Under the pieces are notes generated by a model. The model searched no databases. It saw only the letters and a list, made by a program, of their open reading frames with translations, and was not told the DNA's origin. A stretch of DNA of 64,000 bases, taken from assembly GCA_014843695.1 (NCBI GenBank), contig CM026401.1, positions 28,269,051 to 28,333,050 on the forward strand, given 5' to 3'. Numbering within the stretch: the first letter of the stretch is position 1; every line of letters begins with the position of its first letter. This DNA is from Archivesica marissinica (lineage: Eukaryota > Mollusca > Bivalvia > Venerida > Vesicomyidae). The position numbers and the translations under genes were made by a program. Positions 37,806-48,838 of this stretch are shown in pieces.

Positions 37806-38110
37806 CCCTGTACAATAGATGTTATGTTATATGTTATGTTATATTTCGGGTTTTACGCCTGCATCAGCACCATTTTGGGCTATATCGCCGGCGGGCAGTT
37901 TACCTAACAACACCTTTCCTGGGCAGGCTCCAGCGGTTAACCAGTACTTGGGTGCACCAACCTCCGTAAGAAACTGCCAACTTTTTCATATAAATGAGAC
38001 ACGGTCGGAGCGGGGCTCGAACCCGTGACCATCAGTGATGATAGGTTACAGTGGTATACAAGTCAGCGACCTTAACCACTCGACCACGGAGGCGGACCCC
38101 TGTACAATAG
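37806..38110. repeat. 13-bp target-site duplication of the SINE
   Basis: CCCTGTACAATAG at 37806-37818 and again at 38098-38110, directly bracketing the SINE. Removing the SINE and one copy restores an ordinary 37-bp monomer, so the insertion came after the array had formed. Confidence 0.9.
37819..38097 (-). mobile_element. tRNA-derived SINE (family A), apparently full length, 279 bp
   Basis: On the minus strand it starts GTCCGCCTCCGTGGTCGAGT. The A box TGGTCGAGTGG is at 38076-38086 and the B box GGTTCGAGCCC at 38013-38023, about 50 nt apart, resembling a class II (Ser/Leu-like) tRNA head. A unique body follows, then a 3' end CAGGCGTAAAACCC and an (ATAAC)n-type tail at 37819-37845. The 13-bp target duplication proves retrotransposition. 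It is not a tRNA gene: the anticodon arm is not maintained and no discriminator end is present. The 68-bp array at 17083-17897 is made from this family's head. Confidence 0.9.
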
Positions 38111-38703
38111 AAAAATACAAGTAACAAGATGGTTCCCTGTACAATAGAACAATACAAGTAACAAGATGGTTCCCTGTACAATAGAACAATACAAGTAACA
38201 AGATGGTTCCCTGTACAATATAACAATACAAGTAACAAGATGGTTCCCTGTACAATAGAACAATACAAGTAACAAGATGGTTCCCTGTACAATAGAATAA
38301 TGCAAGTAACAAGATGGTTCCCTGTACAATAGAACAATACAAGTAACAAGATGGTTCCCTGTACAATAGAACAATACAAGTAACAAGATGGTTCCCTGTA
38401 CAATATAACAATACAAGTAACAAGATGGTTCCCTGTACAATAGAACAATACAAGTAACAAGATGGTTCCCTGTACAATAGAATAATGCAAGTAACAAGAT
38501 GGTTCCCTGTACAATAGAACAATACAAGTAACAAGATGGTTCCCTGTACAATAGAATACTACAAGTAACAAGATGGTTCCCTGTACAATAGAATACTACA
38601 AGTAACAAGATGGTTCCCTGTACAATAGAATAATACAAGTAACAAGATGGTTCCCTGTACAACGAAATAATACTTAAAACAAGATCACATGGGTTTCTTA
38701 CAA

Positions 38704-38865
38704 CATTAGTTAAATCGCTCTCGAGACCTAATTCTTGATGGAATCCATCGCCATGATGGAGAGAGAAGAGGCAATGTGGCATTTAAGTGCCTTGCCTAAG
38801 GACACAATCGTAATGGCTACAGCTGGATGCGATCGCCGGGCCTCTCACACCCAAGACTAACTATG
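38704..38865. mobile_element. dispersed repeat, family C copy 2
   Basis: Homologous to 16812-16985: CTCTCGAGACCTAATTC, CCATGATGGAGAGAGAAGAG, GTGCCTTGCCTAAGGACACA. Probably a SINE fragment. Intron 4. Confidence 0.6.
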
Positions 38866-38888
38866 GACCTTTCAATCTATACAACTGT

Positions 38889-38909
38889 ATTATTATTATT
38901 ATTATTATA
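38889..38909. repeat. (ATT)n microsatellite
   Basis: Seven ATT units. Confidence 0.9.
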
Positions 38910-38948
38910 CCAGATTTGTATAGCACTCTTTTCATACAGATATTATAT

Positions 38949-39008
38949 GTTCAAACGTGTTTAACATTAATTTAGTACGTTCAAACGTGTTTAACATTAA
39001 TTTAGCAT
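38949..39008. repeat. 30-bp tandem duplication
   Basis: GTTCAAACGTGTTTAACATT AATTTAGTAC followed by a near-identical second copy ending AGCATA. Confidence 0.85.
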
Positions 39009-39346
39009 AGTAAGACATTTTTACAACATACACTACAACAGTCAACATTAAAGCGACATTACATCGCAAAAAGCCCCAAAAATGCTTTTTTACGTATAAA
39101 TAGCATTGCTACTATAAATCTTTCAGAAATAATTCGAACACTAGCTTTCTATACATAAACAGTGTTTTTGTGGTATACAAACTATCAAAAATGAAAGTAG
39201 GATTTCATATAACGGTCAGCTACTCTCTTGAATTGATGTTTATTTATTATTTGAGTCTATACCAAGCGCGTGCTACTGTGGTTTGTAACTTTAGGGTCTA
39301 GCTTCAACCCTTCTTGTGCAAAGTTATTGCAATAGTCATCCATGTA

Positions 39347-39646
39347 CAGGGTTCATTCTAGGTCAGAATTTTTGGGAGAAGTGAGAAAGCGCATGATCGC
39401 TTCCTTAAATGGTGTTCTTTAATATACTTCTGCAAAATAGGGTTAAAATGTACAGTACAAACATTAAATACAACATTTGAATAGAAGGAGTGCTTTATAA
39501 TGGGTCAGTGTATCTTACTAGACAACATTTTGCTTGAAAATCGTAAAAACCAAAAAAAAATTAGGGAGAAGTGGGGCCCCCAGAGGGCGAAGTCAGGGTC
39601 CCTAGGGCGACAATTTCGCCCACATCGCCCACTAAACTGATCCCTG
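39347..39646. mobile_element. hAT-like MITE, 300 bp, 5-bp target duplication
   Basis: Terminal inverted repeats CAGGGTTCATTCTAG (left) and, reading inward from the right, CAGGGATCAGTTTAG. ATGTA flanks both sides (39342-39346 and 39647-39651). CAG...CTG termini fit the hAT superfamily; most hAT elements make 8-bp duplications, but 5-bp variants are known. No transposase. Internal AAGTGGGGCCCCCAGAGGGC segment is GC-rich. Confidence 0.75.
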
Positions 39647-39799
39647 ATGTATGATCAAGTTACGGAGTGAAAATCATTTGGTATTTGAAGACACAGTAAC
39701 CATGATCCTGGAGCAATAGACCCGGGTGTTGCAGCGACATTTCAATGTTATGCTGACCCTTTGTGATATATTACCTGCATGAATGTTTGTGTTTTGTTT

Positions 39800-40330
39800 C
39801 ATGGGTTTAAAGTCGCACCAACAGCGTAGGTCAGATGGCCACTCTCCATCTATTAATGGTGGAGTGAGACCCTGGGCATCCTCCAGGTAGTATTTGTGAC
39901 AAGGACAGGTGGTGGAGTGAGACCCTGGGCATCCTCCAGGTAGTATTTGTGACACGGACAAATGGTGGAGTGAGACCCTGGGCACCCTCTGGGTAGTATT
40001 TGTGACAAGGACAGGTGGTGGAGTGAGACCCTGGGCATCCTCCGGGTAGTATTTGTGACAAGGACAGGTGGTGGAGTGAGACCCTGGGCACCCTCCGGGT
40101 AGTATTTGTGACAAGGACAGGTGGTGGAGTGAGACCCTGGGCATCCTCCGGGTAGTATTTGTGACAAGGACAGGTGGTGGAGTGAGACCCTGGGCACCCT
40201 CCGGGTAGTATTTGTGACAAGGACAGGTGACTGTGTAGAACCATCAACCTTTCACAAACAGCTGGATAGCTACCACACATGAACGAATTGTACGCCCCAG
40301 AGGGATTTGCAACCCGCAACCCCTGCATAC
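39800..40330 (-). mobile_element. SINE family B copy with internal expansion
   Basis: Left end GGGTTTAAAGTCGCACCAACAG-like tail and right part GTAGAACCATCAACCTTTCA + CAAACAGCTGGATAGCTACC match the copies at 41029-41252 and 49976-50234. Between them the single GTGGAG...GACAGG segment of the other copies has become seven 53-bp repeats. Head is degraded. Confidence 0.7.
39861..40230. repeat. 53-bp minisatellite inside a SINE, 7 copies
   Basis: Copies start GGAGTGAGACCCTGGGCA at 39861, 39914, 39967, 40020, 40073, 40126 and 40179, with TCCTCC/CCCTCC alternation. Long minus-strand open frames across it arise from the repeat and are not genes. Confidence 0.93.
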
Positions 40331-40520
40331 ATGATGCAATTAACATACCCATTGTTATGATCAGTAAAGAGCAGATTTGAACACTAAATAGGATTTGGAT
40401 TTATTATGGATATAGCGTGGCTTATAAGGTTATGAAATGGAGAAATGTAACAGTTAGTTCAATCAGTGGATAAACACAGCACAATGTGCGTTATATTGCA
40501 GTGCCCGCAGTAAGTCTCAC

Positions 40521-40559
40521 CTGTGGTCGTTGAACCATTCATATAGGTATTGGCCGATC
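40521..40559 (-). CDS. FOXJ3: FOXJ3-like exon 4 (39-nt microexon)
   Basis: 39 nt between ATTATATTTTAG|GA (acceptor at 40560) and ACAG|GTGAGA (donor at 40520), phase 1 at both ends, so it is skippable without a frameshift. Encodes SANTYMNGSTTT (window residues 99-110), a Ser/Thr/Asn-rich linker stretch. There is no family motif here; support comes from splice sites, phase and position between two firmly identified exons. Confidence 0.75.
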
Positions 40560-40560
40560 C

Positions 40561-41028
40561 TAAAATATAATATTTCAAAATTAGGCCTTTGTCTTAACTT
40601 TTATCATTATACAAACAACAGAAAACTAAGTCTAGATTCATTACATTTACGTCTAATTATATGCAAACAGAAATCGAAGAAGTAAAAACAAATGAAAGCA
40701 AGTGTTTGTGAAAGGTAAACATTGAAGAGTTTAGAAACAAAGATCAATTTGAGTAATGCATGCAGAAATGAACCAAGCTTAAGTGACGTTTCGTTGCATA
40801 TATGGTAGCAAATATTCATGTTTTCATGTATAAATAGCATTGCTACTAATAATTTGAATAATTAATTTTCATCAGTAAACAAGGTTTATGTGATCTACAA
40901 ACTCACAAAAGTGAAGGTAGGAATTTACAAATCGGCTAACATTAGCCGGAAAGAACATTAAATATAGTGCAGGTATTCGTGTGATACTGCCCTTTATTTT
41001 AGATGATTCATCTTTAATTTATTTTGGT
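40561..41028. other. intron 3, unique AT-rich sequence
   Basis: Nothing recognised apart from the exon 4 acceptor at its left edge. Confidence 0.5.
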
Positions 41029-41252
41029 TTAAGACACACGGGCAACTCTCCAGTTATTATTGGTGCATGCTGTGTGCCCTCCCAATATTATTGCAGGCAC
41101 GGACACTCACTCAGGTAGAACCATTGACCTACCGTAAACCAGCTGGATAGTGTCCTCACATGAAATCATTCCAAGTGGGATTTGCACCTACAGCGATGAG
41201 GGCAAGTGATTTGAAGTCAACCACCTAATAACCCCTGGACCACAGAGGCCCC
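41029..41252 (-). mobile_element. SINE family B copy
   Basis: On the minus strand: tRNA-like head (TGTGGTCCAGGGGTTATTAG), B-box-like GGTGCAAATCCCAC, body with CTATCCAGCTGG and GGTCAATGGTTCTACCTGAG. Diverged from the other copies. Intron 3. Confidence 0.65.
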
Positions 41253-41275
41253 TTTATTTTAGATGTAACCTATTT

Positions 41276-41334
41276 ACTCGCCTATAAGACACCAGATTAT
41301 GGCCTCAAAATTGCTTCCCGTGTTATAGGCAAGT
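41276..41334. mobile_element. foldback element (CCTATAAGAC family)
   Basis: ACTCGCCTATAAGACACC and inverted CCCGTGTTATAGGCAAGT enclose ATTATGGCCTCAAAATTG. Same family as 8308-8373. Confidence 0.6.
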
Positions 41335-41818
41335 CATAACAATTTATTTATTTTTGTCTTTTAAATCAGTTTGTTCTGACTTGATAATTGATGATTTATA
41401 TTGAAATAACTCACAAAACATAGAAAAATCAAAAGCATAGACTTCCGTAGCCTTGTCTGTAAACTGAACTTTAATTGAACAAATCAAGAGAGATTTCCAA
41501 GGGGGCCTGGAAAAGGCAAAAAAATAAATAGAAAACTATTTATAACTTGGTTTGGTGTAGTTTTGAAGCAACTATGTGTTTTCAACATAGCACATTTGTT
41601 CTTTTAAAGATGTGCAGTGTCTGTACACATTCCCAACAAAACTCATCATTGAACTTGCTAGATATTCATATTGCTAAAACCAAGGAGTGAAGTGCTTTAA
41701 TTCAGCACATCACTTTTATGTCGGATTAATGTTGATTTTCTTTAGAAATACATATATAAAATTCTAGCTAAACATCATTTAAGCTTCAATTTTGTACCGA
41801 TTTTGTCGTATATACTTG
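41335..41818. other. intron 3, unique sequence
   Basis: No feature recognised. Confidence 0.4.
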
Positions 41819-42542
41819 TTCATAAGTATACCCCACTCATATACAGACCTCGTTCATAAGTAGACGTTGCTTATAAGTAGACCTAGTTCATAAGTAGACC
41901 TCATTCATAAGTAGACCTAGTTCATAAGTAGACCTCATTCATATGTAGACCTCATTCATAAGTAGACCCCATCCTCATTCATAAGTAGACCTCATTCATT
42001 AGTATACCTCATTCATAAGTAGACCTCATTCATAAGTAGACCTCATTCATAAGTAGACCTCATTCATAAGTAGACGTCGCTCATAAGTAGACCTCATTCA
42101 TAAGTAGACCTCATTCATAAGTAGACCTCATTCATAAGTAGACGTCGCTCATAAGTAGACCTCATTCATAAGTAGACCTCATTCATAAGTAGACGTCGCT
42201 CATAAGTAGACCTCATTCATAAGTAGACCTCATTCATAAGTAGACCTCATTCATAAGTAGACCTCATTCATAAGTAGACCTCATTCATAAGTAGACCTCA
42301 TTCATAAGTAGACCTCATTCATAAGTAGACCTCATTCATAAGTAGATGTTGCTCATAAGTAGACGTTGCTCATAAGTAGACCTCATTCATAAGTAGACCT
42401 CACTCATAAGTAGACCTCATTCATAAGTAGACCTCATAAGTAGACCTCATTCATAAGTAAACCTCACTCATAAGTAGACGTCATTCATAAGTAGACCTCA
42501 CTCATAAGTAGACTTCACTCATAAGTAGACCTCACTCATAAA
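41819..42542. repeat. 17-bp minisatellite, about 42 copies
   Basis: Monomer CATAAGTAGACCTCATT, with GACGTCGCT and GACGTTGCT variants that recur at regular spacing (about every four to five monomers near 42060-42200). Confidence 0.95.
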
Positions 42543-42780
42543 GTTGACAATAGCAACATAGACTCTGATAGTAAATCAGTGTACACAACAATAACATGCA
42601 AAACAGAAAGATACAAGAAAGAACATCCATGTAGAATACGCGAGACAATATTTACTGACATAGACAACACAACTACACTAATAGGGCAAGGTCAAACACA
42701 AGACTATTCCATGTTCACTTACAGCACTGTCATCAACACAAACACATCATACATTACTGTAAATACTGTAACATTGAAAG

Positions 42781-42915
42781 TACCCCGCCCCCACAGCCCG
42801 GTCAGGATTCCCCCCCCACAGCCCGGTCAGGATTGACGTTCACCCCCCACAGCCCGGTTAGGATTGACATTCACCCCCCACAGCCTGGTCAGGATTGACA
42901 TTCACCCCCCACAGG
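42781..42915. repeat. 31-bp minisatellite, about 4 copies
   Basis: CCCCCCACAGCCCGGTCAGG + ATTGACATTCA; the first copy is shortened. Confidence 0.9.
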
Positions 42916-42978
42916 TTAAACAAGAGGTCTTAAATGAATTTTAGTTCTGAACAAAATGTTGCAAAAGTTCAGCTTTCA

Positions 42979-45190
42979 TTGAGATATATTCATACTGTAC
43001 AGTGCATTGAGATTCATTCATACTGTACAGTGCATTGAGATTCATTCACACTGTACAGTACATTGAGATAGATTCATACTGTACAGTACATTGAGATTCA
43101 TTCATACTGTACAGTACACTGAGATTCATTCATACTGTACAGTACATTGAGATTCATTCATACTGTACAGTACACTGAGATTCATTCATACTGTACAGTA
43201 CATTGAGATTCATTCATACTGTACAGTACATTGAGATTCATTCATACTGTACAGTACATTGAGATTCATTCATACTGTACAGTACATTGAGATTCATTCA
43301 TACTGTACAGTACATTGAGATTCATTCATACTGTACATTACATCGAGATTCATTCATACTGTACAGTACATTGAGATTCATTCATAATATACAGTACATT
43401 GAGATTCATTCATACTGTACAGTACACTGAGATTCATTCATACTGTACAGTACATTGAGATTCATTCATACTGTACAGTACACTGAGATTCATTCATACT
43501 GTACAGTACATTGAGATTCATTCATACTGTACAGTACATTGAGATTCATTCATACTGTACAGTACATTGAGATTCATTCATACTGTACAGTACATTGAGA
43601 TTCATTCATACTGTACAGTACATTGAGATTCATTCATACTGTACAGTACATCGAGATTCATTCATACTGTACAGTACATTGAGATTCATTCATAATGTAC
43701 AGTACATTGAGATTCATTCATACTGTACAGTACATTGAGATTCATTCATACTGTACAGTACATTGAGATTCATTCATACTGTACAGTACATTGAGATTCA
43801 TTCATACTGTACAGTACATTGAGATTCATTCATACTGTACAGTACATTGAGATGCATTCATAATGTACAGTACATTGAGATTCATTCATACTGTACAGTA
43901 CATTGAGATTCATTCATACTGTACAGTACATTGAGATTCATTCATAATGTACAGTACATTGAGATTCATTCATACTGCACATTACATTGAGATTCATTCA
44001 TAATGTACACTACATTGAGATTCATTCATACTGTACAGTACATTGAGATTCATTCATAATGTACAGTACATTGCGATATATTCATACTGTACAGTACATT
44101 GAGATAGATTCATACTGTACAGTACATTGAGATTCATTCATACTGTACAGTACATTGAGATCCATTCATACTATACAGTGCATTGAGATTCATTCATAAT
44201 GTACAGTACATTGAGATTCATTCATACTGTACAGTACATTGAGATTCATTCATAATGTACAGTACATTGCGATATATTCATACTGTACAGTACATTGAGA
44301 TAGATTCATACTGTACAGTACATTGAGATTCATTCATACTGTACAGTACATTGAGATCCATTCATACTATACAGTGCATTGAGATTCATTCATAATGTAC
44401 AGTACATTGAGATTCATTCATACTGTACAGTACATTGAGATTCATTCATAATGTACAGTACATTGCGATATATTCATACTGTACAGTACATTGAGATAGA
44501 TTCATACTGTACAGTACATTGAGATTCATTCATAATGTACAGTACATTGAGATTCATTCATAATGTACAGTACATTGAGATAGACTCAGACTGTACAGTA
44601 CATTGAGATTCATTCATAATGTACAGTACATTGAGATTCATTCATAATGTACAGTACATTGAGATTCATTCATAATGTACAGTACATTGAGATTCATTCA
44701 TACTGTACAGTACATTGAGATTCATTCATACTGTACAGTACATTGAGATTCATTCATACTGTACAGTACATTGAGATTCATTCATACTGTACAGTACACT
44801 GAGATTCATTCATACTGCACAGTACACTGAGATTCATTCATACTATACAGTACATTGAGATTCATTCATACTGTACAGTACATTGAGATTCATTCATAAT
44901 GTACAGTATATTGAGATTCATCCATAATGTACAGTACATTGAGATAGATTCATACTGTACAGTACATTGAGATTCATTCATAATGTACAGTACATTGAGA
45001 TTCATTCATACTGTACAGTACACTGAGATTCATTCATAATGTACATTACATTGAGATTCATTCATAGGGTACAGTACATTGAGATTCATTCATAATGTAC
45101 AGTACATTGAGATTCATTCATACTGTACAGTACATTGAGATTCATTCATACTGTACAGTACATTGAGATTCATTCATACTGTACAGTACA
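42979..45190. repeat. 28-bp minisatellite with a 12-bp palindrome and a 7-monomer higher-order repeat
   Basis: Monomer ATTGAGATTCATTCATACTG + TACAGTAC, about 79 copies. TACTGTACAGTA is a perfect palindrome in most monomers; CATAATG variants break it. A seven-monomer, 196-bp block marked by TTGCGATATATTC recurs at 44071, 44267 and 44463 with all its diagnostic variants (AGATAGATTC, AGATCCATTC, ACTATACAGTGC). Confidence 0.96.
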
Positions 45191-45713
45191 AGTTTTTAAA
45201 TTGGCTCCAGTTTGTACATTTGTTTTGTTGGCACATGTTTTATGATATACATGGCTACAAATATTTATCTGTGAACTATATGGCTATTAGTTGGCTCCAA
45301 GTTTTTAAATTGGCTCCAGTTTGTCACAGCAGTGGTGCAGACACAAATTCTGACAGAGGGAACCCTGATCAATGGATTGGCACTGGACCACACGAATGAA
45401 CCCGCAGAACTGTAGCTTCACAAACATGCTAAAATGGAACTTAACAAATCAAACGGTGATCACACGAGAAATTTGGAAATGCAACCCGATGCAATAAATC
45501 GCTTTTACTGTGAAAAGTTGACAAAAACCAAAATTTGTTTGAAATAATCAATATTCACGTTTCATTAAGGCAACATTTGATAGTACACACAATCTGTTGC
45601 ATCTGGTCTTAATGGATGGAAATGAGTTAGTATGACAATGGGTTTAGGTAGATACATGGATGGATTGGATGGATGATGACAGGCACACAGAATGATTCGT
45701 ATTTAGACCTTAC
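45190..45713. other. intron 3, unique part next to exon 3
   Basis: AGTTTTTAAATTGGCTCCAG occurs twice (about 45191 and 45300). No exon seen. Confidence 0.5.
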
Positions 45714-45825
45714 CTGGTGGATTTTCAAATATGGATTTATATAAACTTCGAAATGACGCACTTAGGTCCTGTTCAATATGGGAGTTGTTCTCGATAAAGG
45801 AGCCATGCTGCGTTGGATGCTGGGA
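45714..45825 (-). CDS. FOXJ3: FOXJ3-like exon 3 (DLSASFRSLYKS block)
   Basis: 112 nt, window residues 61-97, beginning SQHPTQHGSFIENNSHIEQ then DLSASFRSLYKSIFENPP. Acceptor GATACATTTCAG|TCC at 45826 (phase 0) and donor CCACCAG|GTAAGG at 45713 (phase 1). DLSASFRSLYKS is identical to the block I remember in vertebrate FOXJ3 (EDLSASFRSLYKSVFEQ) and close to FOXJ2 (DLSWSFRNLYKSMLEK). This block is diagnostic for the J2/J3 subfamily and was the strongest single clue to the gene's identity. Confidence 0.96.
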
Positions 45826-45827
45826 CT

Positions 45828-46440
45828 GAAATGTATCAAGAAAAACTGTCGATTTATGGCCAAGAAGCAAGCAAAAATAAATCGGAAAAAGTTGACATTT
45901 TAAAAAAGTTTTATTTAGTCATGTGCACTGTGCTAATAAACTGTGAAACTCTATTCATGACAGACAAACTGCAGTAATTCAATACATTTATTAGATAATT
46001 TATTCGACAAATGATACAGGTCTACCATAACATGCTTATTAAAATATTTATTTGTTGGAACAAGTCTGTTTGTTTGTGTTATTTGATTGATTGAACATCT
46101 TGTTTAGAACATTACCGGTATTTACATTATAAACAACCCTTTGGACGAGGCGACCCTTTTCCATCCGTTTAAACAATATTTTATTCAATGAATATACATA
46201 GTATAATGATCACAATAAGAAAATACATGTAGGATTGAGGAGAAAGCAACTTGCTTATATGGTTACCTCTTTCCATCTACCCTTGCCAACAATTGATATT
46301 GTAGTTGCATGTGCGATCATTTCGGTGCATGTTTCCAATTGACAGATGAAAATATTTTCAATACAGGCAAGTTAAATACACTAAATTTGATTGTTTACTC
46401 GAGATTAAATTCTCTATCCCTTACTTGTCCAGTGTAAACA
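45828..46440. other. intron 2, unique AT-rich part
   Basis: No exon or repeat recognised. Confidence 0.5.
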
Positions 46441-48838
46441 TATGGGGGGTCATTATTCTATGGCATGGAAAAGTGACCCCTCACTCATATAGTTTACATA
46501 CAGGGGGGTCATTATTCTATGGCATGGAAAAGTGACCCCTCACTCATATAGTTTACATACAGGGGGTCATTATTCTATGGCATGGAATGGTGACCCCCCT
46601 CACTCATATAGTTTACATACAGGGGGGTCATTATTCTTTGGCATGTAATGGTGACTCCCTCACTCATATAGTTTACATATACGGGGGGGTCATTATCATA
46701 TGGTATGGAAAGTGACCCCCTCACTCATATAGTTTACATACAGGGGGGTCATTATTCTATGGCATGGAAAAGTGACCCCCTCACTCATATAGTTTACATA
46801 CAGGGGGGTCATTATTCTATGGCATGGAAAAGTGACCCCCTCACTCATATAGTTAACATAGGGGGGTCATTATTCTATGGCATGGAAAAGTGACCCCCTC
46901 ACTCATATAGTTTACATACAGGGGGGTCATTATTCTATGGCATGGAAAAGTGACCCCTCACTCATACAGTTTAAACATAGGGGGGTCATTATTTTATGGC
47001 ATGGAAAAGTGACCCCCTCACTCATATAGTTTACATACAGGGGGGTCATTATTCTATGGCATGGAAAAGTGACCCCCTCACTCATATAGTTTACATACAG
47101 GGGGGTCATTATTCTTTGGCATGTAATGGTGACCCCCTCACTCATATAGTTTACATAAAGGGGGGGTCATTATTCTATGGCATGGAAAAGTGACCCCCTC
47201 ACTCATATAGTTTACATACAGGGGGGTCATTATTCTTTGGCATGGAAAAGTGACCCCCTCACTCATATAGTTTACATACAGGGGGGTCATTATTCCTTGG
47301 CATGGAAAAGTGACCCCCTCACTCATATAGTTTACATACAGGGGGGTCATTATTCTTTGGCATGGAAAAGTGACCCCCTCACTCATATAGTTTACATATA
47401 GGGGGGTCATTATTCTATGGCATGTAATGGTGACCCCCTCACTCAGATAATCTACATAATTATAGGTGGGACATTATTCTATGGCATGGAAGTGTGACCT
47501 GCCTTCACTCAGATAATCTACATACAGGGGGGTCATTATTCTATGGCATGGACGTGTGACCTGCCTTCACTCAGATAATCTACATACAGGGGGGTCATTA
47601 TTCTATGGCATGGAAGTGTGACCAATGCCTTCACTCAGATAATCTACATACAAGGGGGTCATTATTCTATGGCATGGAAGTGTGACCTGCCTTCACTCAG
47701 ATAATCTACATACAGGGGGGTCATTATTCTATGGCATGGAAGTGTGACCTGCCTTCACTCGGATAATCTACATACAGGGGGGGTCATTATTCTATGGCAT
47801 GGAAAAGTGACCCCCTCACTCATATGGTTTATATAATTATAGGGTGGTCTTTATTCTATTGCATGGAAGTGTGACCTGCCTTCAGGATAATCTACATATA
47901 GGGGGGTCTTTATTCTATGGCATGGAAGTGTGACCTGCCTTCACTCGGATAATCTACATATAGGGGGGTTTTTATTCTATGGCATGGAAGTGTGACCTGC
48001 CTTCAGGATAATCTACATATATGGGGGTCTTTATTCTATGGCATGGAAGTGTGACCTGCCTTCACTCGGATAATCTACATATAGGGGGGTCTTTATTCTA
48101 TGGCATGGAAGTGTGACCTGCCTTCACTCGGATAATCTACATATAGGGGGGTCTTTATTCTATGGCATGGAAGTGTGACCTGCCTTCACTCGGATAATCT
48201 ACATATAGGGGGGTCATTATTCTATGGCATGGAAGTGTGACCTGCCTTCACTCGGATAATCTACATATAGGGGGGTCTTTATTCTATGGCATGGAAGTGT
48301 GACCTGCCTTCACTCGGATAATCTACATATAGGGGGTCTTTATTCTATGGCATGGAAATGTGTCCTGCCTTCAGGATAATCTACATATAGGGGGGTCATT
48401 ATTCTATGGCATGGAAGTGTGACCTGCCTTCAGGATAATCTACATATAGGGGGTCATTATTCTATGGCATGGAAGTGTGACCTGCCTTCAGGATAATCTA
48501 CATACAGGGGGGGACATTATTCTATTGCATGGAAGTGTGACCTGCCTTCAGGATAATCTACATATAGGGGGGTCTTTATTCTATGGCATGGAAGTGTGAC
48601 CTGCCTTCACTCGGATAATCTACATATAGGGGGACATTATTCTATTGCATGGAAGTGTGACCTGCCTTCACTCGGATAATCTACATATAGGGGGGACATT
48701 ATTCTATTGCATGGAAGTGTGACCTGCCTTCAGGATAATCTACATACAGGGGGGGGACATTATTCTATTGCATGGAAGTGTGACCTGCCTTCACTCGGAT
48801 AATCTACATATAGGGGGGTCTTTATTCTATGGCATGGA
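46441..48838. repeat. 60-bp G-rich minisatellite in two subfamilies, about 40 copies
   Basis: Common core GGGGGGTCATTATTCTATGG + CATGGAA. Subfamily 1 (46441-47440, one return at 47780-47830): AAGTGACCCCCTCACTCATA + TAGTTTACATACAG. Subfamily 2 (47450-48838): GTGTGACCTGCCTTCACTCG + GATAATCTACATATAG, with shorter forms lacking CACTCG. Each monomer has a run of five to seven G. Degraded copies continue to about 49080. Confidence 0.95.

Larger units (their letters stand above)
37760..38665. repeat. 37-bp array copying the intron 4 / exon 5 acceptor, about 17 copies
   Basis: On the gene strand the monomer is CTTGTATTGTTCTATTGTACAG with pyrimidine-rich lead, then GGAACCATCTTGTTA, i.e. the exon 5 acceptor plus about 16 nt of exon. 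The exon-proximal copy reads TATTATACAG|GG and is the likely real site. About 15 copies occupy 38098-38665 and two lie at 37760-37818; they are separated by a SINE inserted later (37819-38097). Confidence 0.95.

Noticed and set aside
38013..38086. tRNA gene (A and B boxes present)
   Set aside because: It has a SINE body, a tail and target-site duplication, and the stems of a functional tRNA are not maintained.
38032..38782. Minus-strand frames of 160-236 codons
   Set aside because: 37-bp acceptor array plus SINE; the frame changes at each monomer and gives the same peptide in all three frames.
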